A stretch of DNA of 64,000 bases from Erpobdella octoculata. Lineage: Eukaryota > Annelida > Clitellata > Hirudinida > Erpobdellidae. Position 1 is the first letter of the stretch. Each line of letters starts with the position of its first letter. Position numbers and translations under genes: made by a program. Shown here one piece after another: positions 18,692 through 53,706 of this stretch. The stretch covers positions 34,037,542-34,101,541 of the forward strand of contig OZ022239.1 in NCBI GenBank assembly GCA_963978895.1, in the 5' to 3' direction. The notes beneath the pieces were generated by a model that was not told where the DNA came from, searched no databases, and saw nothing but the letters and a program-made list of their open reading frames with translations.

Positions 18692-19070
18692 TGGATACAG
18701 AATTTTTGTTGGAAAAACCTGGCCGAGTTTCAGACAAGGCAACCACTCATTAGCTTCAAAAGTTCTTTACGAGTGGTGCGGCAAGATTTCTTATCTGGTT
18801 TTGTTGCTGTTCGAGCGAGTCACGCTCCTAGAGACCAAAGAAAAAGACAATTTAACTGTGATCAAGAAGCTGACCACAGAATTAACAGCAGTAAAATCCT
18901 CATTGAAACCTCCGACTATCGGCAACGATTGGGTTCAGGTAGATAAATCAGGTGGCGGAAAATCAAAACAGCCAGCTGCGCAGTTAGTAGTTGTGAATGC
19001 TTCCATGAATGAACTGAATAATAGAGAGAAAAGAAAAAAGTGTTATTGTTTACGGAGTTCCGGAACCGTC

Positions 19071-19075
<5 letters not shown>
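18692..19075 (+). pseudogene. LINE ORF1-like fragment
   Basis: An opening MDTEFLLEKPG is broken by stops. The frame from 18801 carries a heptad-like stretch (LLETKEKDNLTVIKKLTTEL) and ends NELNNRE. A frame change at the A-rich run near 19030 then gives RKEKSVIVYGVPEP, the motif typical of LINE ORF1 proteins (RE-R-x3-N-V-x-V-x-G-x-P-E). It is cut off by a TA tract. The parent element is not identified. Confidence 0.5.
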
Positions 19076-19077
<2 letters not shown>

Positions 19078-19117
<40 letters not shown>

Positions 19118-19150
19118 TATATATATATATAATGTATATATATATATAAC
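19078..19150. repeat. (TA)n tract
   Basis: TA repeat with GCACATA and AATGTATA interruptions. Confidence 0.9.
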
Positions 19151-20248
<1,098 letters not shown>

Positions 20249-20272
20249 TAAATAAGTTTATATATAATATAA

Positions 20273-21469
<1,197 letters not shown>

Positions 21470-21604
21470 TTAAATAACTTAAAAAAATTTTACCTTATGT
21501 AAAATAAATTCAAAATATACAAAAATTATTAATATTTTTGAATATGTCCTCTCTCCCTTCATTTGTTTTGGAGTGCATACGAACGATAAAACAATTTTTA
21601 TCTA

Positions 21605-21680
21605 TTTCACTTAATCAATCAATCAAATAAACTTATAAAGCACCTTTTCTTAAATTCAAAGGCGCTTGCTCTCCAATAAA
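21605..21680 (-). mobile_element. L2/CR1-type LINE 3' tail fragment
   Basis: On the minus strand the sequence reads AGGCGCTTT-like, then GGTGCTTTATAAGTTTATT and (TGATTGAT)n, a typical L2/CR1 3' end. A related piece is at 29383-29440. Confidence 0.5.
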
Positions 21681-21879
21681 TTCGCTAAATAAAAATGTTC
21701 ACTTATATCGCTTTCTAAAAACTTACTCCATCGCCGAGTTCTTTATGCGTTATAACTAGTACACAGACTGTAGGCGCCGGTAGCCGGGGCCATAAACGTT
21801 AAAAGTGCTACTGTACCGGCAGTTTTGCCAAAACAATTGATCTTTCGATTAATTAATAAAGATGTACATATTTTTTAAA

Positions 21880-22100
21880 GGGTTAGGGTTATGGCTAGAA
21901 ATATGGTTAGGGTTAGGATTTAATTTTCGGTAGACATACGGCCGGATTGCCGGCACAGTATTTTACCGAGGTCGCTGCTATTGCCCCGGCGGTTCGACGT
22001 GATTACAATCGGTAAAATTGCTACTAACCCTAACCCTATCCCTAACTCTAACTCTAACCCGAACCCTAACCCTAACGCTATCCCTACCCCTAAACCCTAT
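21880..22100. repeat. Degenerate TTAGGG/CCCTAA repeats in inverted arrangement
   Basis: TTAGGG-like units on + at 21881-21922 face about a dozen degenerate CCCTAA units at 22022-22100. Units vary (CCCTAT, CTCTAA, CCCGAA), so this is interstitial and not a telomere. Confidence 0.6.
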
Positions 22101-22320
22101 CCTAGGTAGTAGCATAAAAATTTCAAAATAATTTTTTAAAAATTTCATTAATATTTTTATATAAAGGTACAAATTCTGAGTTTGAATATACCATATAGTG
22201 TACAAAAAAATAAAAATAATAAAGATATAGCGAATCAAAGATCGCGTACCGCCGTGGCAATAGCATTAACGTTTACCGATTATTTCCACGGCAAACCGCC
22301 GGAGCAATAACAGCGACCTT
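21966..22320. mobile_element. Inverted-repeat (MITE-like) element with telomere-like core
   Basis: GGTCGCTGCTATTGCCCCGG near 21970 is inverted at about 22288-22316 (CCGGAGCAATAACAGCGACC). A second inner pair, ATCGGTAAA and TTTACCGAT, supports a foldback of about 355 bp. The interior has degenerate CCCTAA repeats at 22022-22100. I see no coding sequence and no clear target duplication. Confidence 0.45.
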
Positions 22321-22435
22321 CTTTCTGCTGTCAAACGACGATTTTTTTTGCTTCATGGTTTTCTTGCATTTTTGGTAACTGAAACGTTAGCAATAGACTA
22401 CAAATACAAAGAAAGTTAAAAGTAATAATTATTCA

Positions 22436-22985
22436 AAGATGGGCGACCAGTGCACAGTGCACAGTGGTTTTAAACTTCCTGTTCCACTTCACGAGAGCTC
22501 TGTTTTTGCAGTAAGACTAAACTTGCCAGAGGCACAAATATTTTATCAGGCTTCGCTCATCATTATTAATGATATCACTATGCTTACTAAACATGGATTA
22601 CGCTGCATCGATGAAGTTCTTTGCGATATCATGCAAAATTCAAAGCCGTTCTGAGGTAAAGTCATGGTTATTGGAGGCAATTTTAGACAGACACAGCAAG
22701 AGGAACATGAACAGATATCATAGAGTGTTGTGTAAAATCCTGCAATTGATGGCAACAGTTCACAAGATTGAAATTGCTAACTAACATGCAAATTGGAACC
22801 CAAAATAATCACAACGACTGGCTTCGCAATGTTAGATTTGGAAGTTAGCCTGAAATACCAGGAGTTCCTGTGAATACCAGGTGATTTTCATCTCTATTAT
22901 AGGGCTGATAAATTAATTTCCGAGAACGCAGTCAATAAACTGAATTATCCTTCGGAATTTCTGCACAATCTAACACCATCAGGAA
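22436..22985 (+). pseudogene. Helitron helicase remnant, left part
   Basis: Frames give HSGFKLPVPLHESSV, ASLIIINDITMLTKHGLRC, a TGA at 22652-22654, then GKVMVIGGNFRQ. This is the Walker B region of the Pif1-like Helitron helicase, where the usual DE and GGD are ND and GGN. Later frames show GTQNNHNDWLRNVRFG and KLNYPSEFLHNLTPSG. Multiple stops and frameshifts mark it as dead. The gypsy-type element is inserted directly after LTPSG, and the next helicase residues (MPPHILALKCRVIL) resume at 27195. Confidence 0.8.
22981..22985 (+). repeat. 5-bp target-site duplication AGGAA, left copy
   Basis: AGGAA at 22981-22985 and 27192-27196 flank the LTR element. Removing the element and one copy makes the helicase frame continuous. 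Confidence 0.9.
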
Positions 22986-23334
22986 TGTCAAGATAGACAT
23001 GTTGTGTATGTGATTATTGGCGGATGGGATGTGTTGTGTGTACGCTCGCTATTTGTTGTAGTATGAATGTTCACCTGTAGTTGTAAGAGTTGTGGTATAT
23101 TAGTGGCTAGCGTGCTGTTTAGGCGAGAAAACTATGCGCAGAGTTTTTAGTTTAGTGAGAGTTGAGCTCGAGAGTGGTTGTCACGTAGTTAGGAGCAAAT
23201 TGTGGTGAATTGTTGAATTGGCGAATTTTCGTATTGAAGTTACATTTTCCGTTTTGTTAATTTTTTATTTAATAATAAAGACCTCTTAAGTTGAAGTTGG
23301 AGTTTTGTTGTTGAGCGGTTTGCCCAAGTTGACA
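22986..23334 (+). repeat. Left LTR
   Basis: 349 bp, TG...CA, with AATAAA near 23273 as the likely polyadenylation signal. Same length as the right LTR. Confidence 0.9.
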
Positions 23335-23336
23335 TT

Positions 23337-23354
23337 TTTGGCGACCCCGACGAG
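23337..23354 (+). other. Primer-binding site candidate
   Basis: TGGCGACCCCGACG starts two or three bases after the left LTR. Its TGG complements a tRNA CCA end. The tRNA species is not assigned. Confidence 0.55.
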
Positions 23355-23447
23355 ACTGAAAAAAATTTTTTTCGACGTGGGCAAATAAAAAAGCTGTACC
23401 GTTTGTTTTGAAGTTGTTTTGCGGAGTTTTCTGTTAGAAGTTTTGTC

Positions 23448-26400
23448 ATGACCAGTATTCAAAAACTGAAAGAACTTGGGGAAAGTCTGGGGTATAAAGA
23501 TACCGAACTGCAGTTGTTTGTTAAAGAGCAACAGGCAGAAGAGAGGACACAAAGAAATTTAGACAGAGAGGCACAATTGCAGGCACAGCTGCAGGCAGAT
23601 AAGATGAAAATGGAGGCAGATAGAACCCGAATCGAACTGGAAAGAATGGCAAATGAGCAAAAAGACAAAGACCGTGAAATAACCAGGCTCGAGTTGGAAA
23701 TCAAGAAAAACAGCCTCAACCAGACAAGTTCCGTCGGTCTAACTCATGTGGCATCAGGACCCAAGTTACCATGTTTTGAGGATGAGAAAGATGACATGGA
23801 CGCATATTTGTTTCGGTTTGAAAGAATGGCTGAAATTCAATCCTGGAGAAAATCAGAATGGGCTATATTTTTGTCATCCCTGCTGAAAGGAAAGGCTTTG
23901 GAAGTGTATTCTAGGTTGCCGTCTGACCAGGCTGGAAATTACGACATTTTGAAAAAAGCTCTGTTACGACGTTGTGAATTAACAGAAGAGGGATTCATAC
24001 AAAAATTTAGAACTGCTAGACTTGAAAAGAATGAGGCTCCCGACTCTTTTTTAGTTCGTTTGCAAAGCTACTTGCAGCGGTGGGTTGAGCTGTCAGAAGC
24101 CGAAGAAAGCTACGAAGGCTTGTCAATGCTTCTGGTGATGGAGCAATATGTGAATGGCTGCTCCAAAGAAATGGCCTTGTTTCTGAAAGAACGCGCTCCA
24201 CGAAATATTCAGGAACTGAGTGATTTTGCAAGGCAGTATTTGGATGCGCACGGAGAAGAAAGTCTTTCTGAAGTCAGCGAACAAAGTTACAAGAAATCAA
24301 AAAACTGTTTCAACTGTGGGCGAGTCGGACATTTTGCGGCAGAGTGCAGAGGCAGTGGCGGTTCTTCGAAGCTGACGACAATTTCAAATAGAGTCCACGA
24401 CAAGACAAGTAAAAGCGGATGCTGGAACTGCGGCAAATTTGGTCACGTGTCAAGAAACTGCTTCCAGATAACAAAAACTGCTGCTTTGGTTACTGGTGGT
24501 AGGATGGGAATAAACGGTTTCATGGTGGGTACAAAACGACAATTTCGGAACGACGTCAGTTCAACACCTGCTATTCAAGGATGCAATGGACAACACGGAG
24601 CCGAATGTAGGATGTCATGCGGATGTCAATTTCCCGTTATCGTGGACGCATTTCGCTCGTCAACAAATTGTCAGGTCGAAATGCCTGTCGTTCAAGGATA
24701 TATCAATAAAAGAAAAGTATCCGTCCTGAGAGACACAGGCTGTGCCACTGTGGTTGTTCGCCGTTCGCTTGTCCAGAGCCATCAAATGATTGGCTCGGAT
24801 CAACGCTGCGTATTGATTGACGGTACCGTTCGAATTTTTCCGGTAGCTGAAATCGACATCGAGACTCTATTTTACACGGGATCGGTAAAAGCCCTATGCA
24901 TGAAAAGACCTTTGTATGATCTTGTCATAGGAAATGTTGACGGCGCAAAAAGTGCAAAAAGTGTCAGTGACTTAGGTGAAGAAGCAGCAGCAATAACTAG
25001 AAGTCAACAGCAAAGGTCTACAATCAGGCCGTTAACCGTGGTAAAGTCTACAATCAACGACATTAGTGTTGAAGACTTGAATAAAATGCAGCAAGATGAC
25101 GAAAGCTTGCAAAGATTCTTAAAGAAACAGCCACAAACAACTGATGAAAACAAGTTGATGTTTGTCAAGGAAAGAAATATATGGTACAGAAAAATTGAGA
25201 ACTCTGAAAACGAAAAAACATCTCAAGTTTCCACGCTTCTTTCTTTGGGTGGAACTACTGAAATTACTGGAGCAGTTATTTTGGAACCGATGGATGACGC
25301 AGATGACGAGGTACCACCGTTGGAAACCATATCCCCGCAACAAAATGAAACATTCAAAGACGTTAAGATTAATTTAAAATTGGCACCAAATCAGCATTTA
25401 CAAGTTCTAGAGTTATTAAAAGAGTACCAAGATATATTCACGGATGTGCCGAAAATCTGTAACCTTGGACAACATGAAATAAATTTGGTTTCTGATGATC
25501 CGATAGTTGGGAAAGGTTACCCAGTTCCTCATGCGATGAAACCCACGTTGGAAGCTGAATTGAATTTGATGCTTCGAATGAATATTATCGAGCCATCAAC
25601 AGCAGCATATTCATCACCGGTGGTGCTGGTCAAGAAGTCGGATGGAAATACAAGAGTCTGAATCGACTACAGAAAATTGAACCGTATAACAGTTTTCGAT
25701 CCAGAGCCGATGCCACATGTTGATGGGATCTTTGCAAAATTGGCAGGAGACAGATTTTTCTCAAAATTTGACTTTTGTAGAGGATTTTGGCAGATTCCAA
25801 TGCGAAATGAGGACAAGGATCTTACAACATTTGTGTGTCACAAAGGGTTGTTCAGATTCAGAGTCATGCCATTCGGTCTGGTTAACGCTCCGGCGACATT
25901 TACAAGAATCATGAGAAAACTGGTACAAGGCATTGAAACTTTGGACAATTATCTTGACGACGTCTTAGCTCATACGAAGGTTTGGGAATCTCATTTACAC
26001 TCTTTAAAAGCATTTTTCGATCGGGTGAGAAAAGCGAATTTAGCATTGAGGCCGTCAAAGTGTGTTGTCGGCGAATTTGATGTTACGTTTTTGGGATTCC
26101 GGATTGGGGAAGGCATGTTGAAGCCACGAGCCGAGACTGTGTCAAGAATTCTGGATGCGCCGAGACCGACAACAAAAAAACAAGTTCGAGCATTTGTTGG
26201 CCTGATAAGTTTTTATAGAAATTTTGTGCCTAACTTTGCAGCTCTTGCTTCCCCACTCACGGATTTAACAAAAAAGGGTGCTAAAACTGATATCGAGTGG
26301 GACGAGCCACAGGAGAAAGCATTTTTTGCCTTGAAGATGTGCATAGCAAATCCACCTGTATTGAAGCTGCCTGATGTTAACAAGACGTTCATTCTACAAA

Positions 26401-26759
26401 CTGATGCTTCAAATGCTGGGATTGGTGCGATAATGCTTCAAGAAGGAGAAGATGGGATCAAACATCCAGTAGCTTTTGCGAGTCGAAAACTTTTACCAAG
26501 AGAGATTAATTATTCAACTATCGAGAAAGAATGTTTAGCAATTGTGTGGGCAATTGGGAAATTCCAAGAGTATCTTTATGGCTCAGAGTTTATTTTAGAA
26601 ACTGATCACCAGCCACTACAGCATCTGGGTGCTGCACAGTATCAGAATGGAAGGCTCATGAGGTGGGCACTAGCATTACAACCTTATCGATACGTCTTGA
26701 GAGCCATACGAGGTAAAGACAACGTTGGAGCAGATTTACTGAGTCGACATCCGTGTTAA
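23448..26759 (+). pseudogene. Gag-pol polyprotein, one in-frame TGA, integrase deleted
   Basis: A single reading frame of 1104 codons from ATG 23448. A charged coiled-coil-like start (about 15-95) is followed by a retro-gag domain (about 105-270), two CCHC knuckles (CFNCGRVGHFAAEC from residue 287, CWNCGKFGHVSRNC from 325), and protease with DTG at 429-431. A segment then resembles the start of an integrase zinc region (QQDDESLQRFLKK, RNIWYRK). Reverse transcriptase follows with YLDD encoded at 25950-25961, and RNase H (TDASNAGIGA, TIEKECLA, TDHQPL) ends GADLLSRHPC. A TGA at 25659-25661 replaces the conserved residue before IDYRKLN. The integrase-like remnant lies between protease and RT, the order of Gmr1-type elements. 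Confidence 0.85.
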
Positions 26760-26828
26760 CTTAGCCGATGGAAGCCGAAAATGAATTTCCAGAATTGGAA
26801 GAGACAAAAAAAAATATTTTTTGTCTGG

Positions 26829-26842
26829 AGGAAGGGACGGAA
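26829..26842 (+). other. Polypurine tract
   Basis: AGGAAGGGACGGAA immediately precedes the right LTR, the site of plus-strand priming. Confidence 0.75.
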
Positions 26843-27191
26843 TGTCAAGATAGACATGTTGTGTATGTGATTATTGGTTGATGGGATGTGTTGTGTGTAC
26901 GCTCGCTATTTGTTGTAGTATGAATGTTCACCTGTAGTTGTAGGAGTTGTTGTATATTAGTGGCTAGCGTGCTGTTTAGGCGAGAAAACTATGCGCAGAG
27001 TTTTTAGTTTAGTGAGAGTCGAGCTCGAGAGTGGTTGTCACGTAGTTAGGGGCGAATTGTGGTGAATTGTTGAATTGGCGAATTTTCGTATTGAAGTTAC
27101 ATTTTCCGTTTTGTTAATTTTTTATTTAATAATAAAGACCTCTTAAGTTGAAGTTGGGGTTTTGTTGCTGAGCGGTTTGCCCAAGTTGACA
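26843..27191 (+). repeat. Right LTR
   Basis: 349 bp, colinear with the left LTR and differing at nine bases without indels. Confidence 0.9.
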
Positions 27192-27660
27192 AGGAATGCC
27201 TCCACATATCTTAGCTTTGAAGTGTAGAGTAATATTATGCTTCTATGCAATCTCAACCCCAAAAAGGACTCTGCAATGGAACTCGCCTGATCGTTTGTTC
27301 ATTGCAGCATAATTTCATCACTGCTGAAATTGTTTCGGAATGTAATCGCGGTGACACAGTGTTCATTCCCAGAATTGATTTAGCTCCCAGTGACGTCATT
27401 CTTCCATTCATACTTCAGCGTCGTCAATTACCCATCATTCCTGCTTACGCAGTGACAATAAACAAATCACAAGGTCACCGTTTGGATATGTTAGGATTTA
27501 TTTAAATAAACCAGTGTTTTTTCATGGCCAGCTATATCTCACCCTCTCACGATCAAAAAGCCTCCAGTATTTGGAAATCTTCATTAAGGATTCAGGGAAA
27601 TCTTTTGAAGAATAAGACATTCACGCAAAATATTGTCTATCGCGAAATTTTTCAAAAACC
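27192..27660 (+). pseudogene. Helitron helicase remnant, C-terminal part
   Basis: Continues the helicase of 22436-22985. It reads MPPHILALKCRVIL, a frame change, GLCNGTRLIVCSLQ, FIPRIDLAPSD, FILQRRQLP and AYAVTINKSQGHRLD to a stop at 27503-27505. In another frame KPVFFHGQLYLTLSRSKSLQ and NIVYREIFQKP follow. These are helicase motifs V/VI and the C-terminal end of Rep-Hel proteins. At least two frameshifts. Confidence 0.85.
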
Positions 27661-27839
27661 TTAGGAAAATTTATTAAAAAATTACAAAACGTTTTCCAGA
27701 TTTTTTCCTTTATTCAAATTGACTCCATTTATATTTAAATTTTAATTGCAATATTATAAATAAATAAATAAATAAAATATTTAATTAACTTATTATAATC
27801 TATAAAATATATCCAATGTTCATCATAATGTTAAAACAT

Positions 27840-27984
<145 letters not shown>

Positions 27985-28004
27985 ACGTCTGACTCGTCCT
28001 CTGA

Positions 28005-28400
28005 CGCAGATACGTTGGCTGTTGAGGCTGTTTCTAACGAATCTTATTGCCACATATCTGAGGAAATTCTGGTCTTTTCTAAGATTATACAGCAAAAGCG
28101 CAGAAATTAGTATAACTGTTATAGTTTTTGTGATTACATTAGTTTATGATTCCTTATCGTAAACACTGTGGCATTTTTGTTTTACATATTTTCTTTTTTG
28201 CCGAGTCTTATGTTTTCTGTTAATTTGACAAGTGGAATGTTTGGAATGTGTGTTAATTTTTTGATAATTCGACTTTTTTGGTTTTCGGCTTAGCTTTTAA
28301 CCCTGAAGATGATTGAACAAATTGAAACGTTCCAAAGGTCTAACAATAAAAGTTCAACGAAGAAGTTTTTAACTCTTTGTAGTCCTGAACAGCGATTGTT
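28005..28400 (+). mobile_element. Possible Penelope-like element 3' region with degenerate hammerhead core
   Basis: CTGAAGA at 28303-28309 and GAAAC at 28324-28328 flank a short GATT/AATT stem, as in the element at 16135. Stem I does not pair, so it is unlikely to cleave. The preceding 300 bp are non-coding apart from a short frame reading [17 protein letters not shown]. Confidence 0.35.
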
Positions 28401-28454
28401 ATACCGAAAGGATTTTTATTGGCTGAAATTCTGCATTTTCCATCTAATGATTTT

Positions 28455-28889
28455 AAATCTATAAATATCCTTTATGCATTGCAACACCATTCGTAATGCA
28501 ATTTTTACTCAAGCTAGAGAGGTAATGGAAGGTTTGTGTGAAAAAAATGAAATCGGTCACAAAAATGAGTGGAGCGGATATATACATATACATATACATA
28601 CATTTTTATACATATACATATACACATTTACACATTCATATACATAAATGAGCGGACACTGGAAAACAAACGGGATCGGAAAAGTAGCTCAGAGCGAAAG
28701 AGCGAACGGGAAAGGAAAAGCGGCCAAGAACGGGAAAGCAAGGGAAAGCGGGAAAGCGTCCAAGATCAAAAGAGCAAGCGGGAAAAATAAAGTGACCGGG
28801 ACGAGAAAGCTACCGGGAGCGGGAAAGCGACCGGGAACGGTAGCGAGAGAGACAAAAATTAGAAAAACCTCTAAAAACCCCGGGCAAAA
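28455..28889 (+). mobile_element. Helitron family 1, decayed copy
   Basis: A head piece (CCTTTATGCATTGCAACACC), a GGGAAAGCG-type body and an AAAACCTCTAAAAACCCCGG tail that breaks before the CTAG terminus. Confidence 0.65.
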
Positions 28890-29613
28890 TTGAAAAAAAG
28901 TTTAGTTATAAAACAAAATAAATTAAATACAATTAAATAAATGCCATAATAAAAAAATTGTTTGTAAATCCAGAAATATGAGGGATTAAAAAAATAACGT
29001 GATTTTTACGGCTTACTTGTTGCACATTAAATTATAGGATTGTGTGCAAGAACACTTGTTGCGTATTTTAAACACAGTTGAAAACGTTTTTTAAAATTTC
29101 AATGTAAATTTGAAAAAGCATATTAAATAAGTATTGTATTGATTCGTGTAATCAGTAAAACGTTTCAATTGGTGAAATCAATCAGAACATATAATTTAAA
29201 GTTTTAATAAAATTATATATTCAATTATAAAAAAGTGTATAATTGATCAGGCCAGCATCAGATATAATAACCATTAGTCCTCTTGCACAATTTTATTGAG
29301 CAATCACTTATAGACAAAACCAGAATTGAATGAAATACTAGCCTAAAAGTGACTCGTTACAACCTTAAATAGGTACATTTCAATCAATCAATCTGTCACA
29401 GGCTTTTTACTTAACCTCAAAGGTGCTCTAGAGTTTTTTAGCTTTCCATAATTCGCATGAATAATATACGTGATTCTTTAAAGCAAAGCAAAGCAAAACA
29501 AATAATAATTATTATTTAGTTAAAAATCTTTGGACATCCACGGTAGAAAATGTTAATAATCTCTCTAACAAGAAGAAAAATAAAAGAAAAAGTCGCAATT
29601 AAATAATAGGACG
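28890..29613. other. AT-rich intergenic sequence upstream of copy B
   Basis: No gene is visible. A LINE 3' tail-like fragment with TCAATCAATCAATC lies at 29383-29440. Small AAAGC and AAAAC runs lie near 29490. Confidence 0.5.
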
Positions 29614-29654
29614 ATGAAATATTTAAATTACATTAAAATATTGATTAAGCTATA

Positions 29655-29787
<133 letters not shown>

Positions 29788-29800
29788 GAATTTGTTGGTT

Positions 29801-29809
29801 TATATATAA
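29801..29809 (+). promoter_or_regulatory. Candidate TATA box of copy B
   Basis: TATATATAAG at 29801-29810 lies about 50 bp before the ATG at 29859. The adjoining TA microsatellite makes the assignment uncertain. Confidence 0.35.
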
Positions 29810-29858
29810 GAAATTGACTGAAATTGAACCTTTTGAAGAAAATGTGAAAAAATTGAAA

Positions 29859-52285
<22,427 letters not shown>

Positions 52286-53619
52286 TATTATAAAAATGTT
52301 TCAACTCGAAATCGAAACCTTTATTAAATTTTTAATGATCTATCATTGTTTGAAAAACAAAAAAAAATAGTTGAACTTTATCGGCCCAAAAAATTATAAA
52401 TACAAAAATTATAACAATTTTTTTTGAAAATTTTTATATTTTAGTTTTGTTGTTCTTTGAAACTAAAAAGCAAAATTTTTTGAAACTTATAAAGTAAAAT
52501 TTATTACTTGAGAAAAATTCAAATTAAAAAAATGCTTCATTACGCTGTGCAAGATTTTATTTCAAGTTGTAGCTTGATTGAATGTCAGAAAATGTGTTAG
52601 TTTTTAATTTTAAAATTTGTTACAAGCGATTAAATAGCCAAAAAACAAGCAAGTAAAAACGGCTGCAAAGATTAAATAAACAATTAAAAAAAATTAATTT
52701 GAGTAATATAAAAGTAGGGCGTATGTTATCCAATTTAGGAAACAGGACGTTCTAAACGAAAAACCTTAAAAAAATTTGGTTTTCAAAAAGTTCATTATTT
52801 TATCAGATTTTATTATTTTTTTGTAGATCAGTTTTTGATGATTAAAAGTCTAACAAATTAATTTTGACTACAGTCTTCTAAATACTTGATGTGTGAAATG
52901 TGTAAATATAAAAAGAACATTTCTAATCACTATGAAAAAACATTTTTATCAAAAATCCTTTATTTTGAAAATTAAATTTTGTTTTTGAACAAACTTGAAA
53001 CTGTTGGTTTAGTTTTTTTGACAAAAATTTGAAATTTTTTAAAATCTTGATTAATTTCAATCTATATTTTATTTAAATTCTACTTAGTCAATTTTAAAAC
53101 CTAATAGAATGCATCGTCATTGACAAATAGTTTAGCTCGATTGAACGATTGAATGAAAAAACATACTTGATTTTTTTAAGCGTCAGACGTTCCCAACGCA
53201 TGGCTCAAGCAAACACGGTGAAATCAATGTGACAGATTTAAAGAGTATCTCAATACAAACGAGAATACTTGTTTTCCTTACACCTCCTAAAAAAACTATT
53301 CAGGACATCATATGCAAAATGTCACGACTATTCATTCTGACAATTAAAAAACGTAATTAGATTATAATTGTTTTCTAATTTTTTTTTATAAAAATGTTAG
53401 AAACAATTGTAACAGTTTATTTAAATTCAAACAATTCAAGTCAAAATATCTTCGTATCTTTTGTAAACAGAAAACCTTTAAAAATCATATTTGTCAAAAC
53501 ATCATGATATGAAACCTATAAAAGTTGTTTCAATGTGCACAATTGTTCATTACGATACAACACAGAAATGACAAATAATTATAATACATTAAAAGATCAC
53601 GGAACAAATATAAGTTGTA
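52286..53619. other. Intergenic AT-rich sequence
   Basis: Between the convergent ends of copy B and the C1q gene. It is dominated by A and T runs, with no gene or recognised repeat. A piece near 52870-52900 recalls 50200-50260 in copy B intron 8 (both have ATACTTGATGTGTGAA-like text). Confidence 0.5.
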
Positions 53620-53706
53620 TTAATTTTCAACAAGAAGAAAGCCGCTAAATGCCGTGTACGAATCACCATAGAAGTGGCAATCGGAGTTATGAGTGGCTAA
53701 CCATAT
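53620..53706 (-). CDS. C1q gene exon 4
   Basis: Acceptor ATTTCAG before 53706. Encodes IWLATHNSDCHFYGDSYTAF then SGFLLVEN and stop, the C1q C-terminal strands. Confidence 0.85.
   Translation of the reverse strand: MWLATHNSDCHFYGDSYTAFSGFLLVEN

Larger units (their letters stand above)
22986..27191 (+). mobile_element. Ty3/gypsy-type LTR retrotransposon without integrase
   Basis: 4206 bp with two 349-bp LTRs (TGTCAA...TTGACA), a 5-bp duplication, a PBS-like TGGCGACCCCGACG just inside the left LTR and a purine tract before the right LTR. One long gag-protease-RT-RNaseH frame is broken by a single TGA. No integrase core (HHCC, DDE) is present anywhere, and only 80 bp separate the RNase H stop from the right LTR. 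The LTRs differ at nine positions (about 2.6%), so the insertion is not new but not ancient. Confidence 0.9.

Noticed and set aside
22022..22100. CCCTAA repeats as a true telomere or chromosome end
   Set aside because: Units are degenerate, the block is short and genes continue on both sides.
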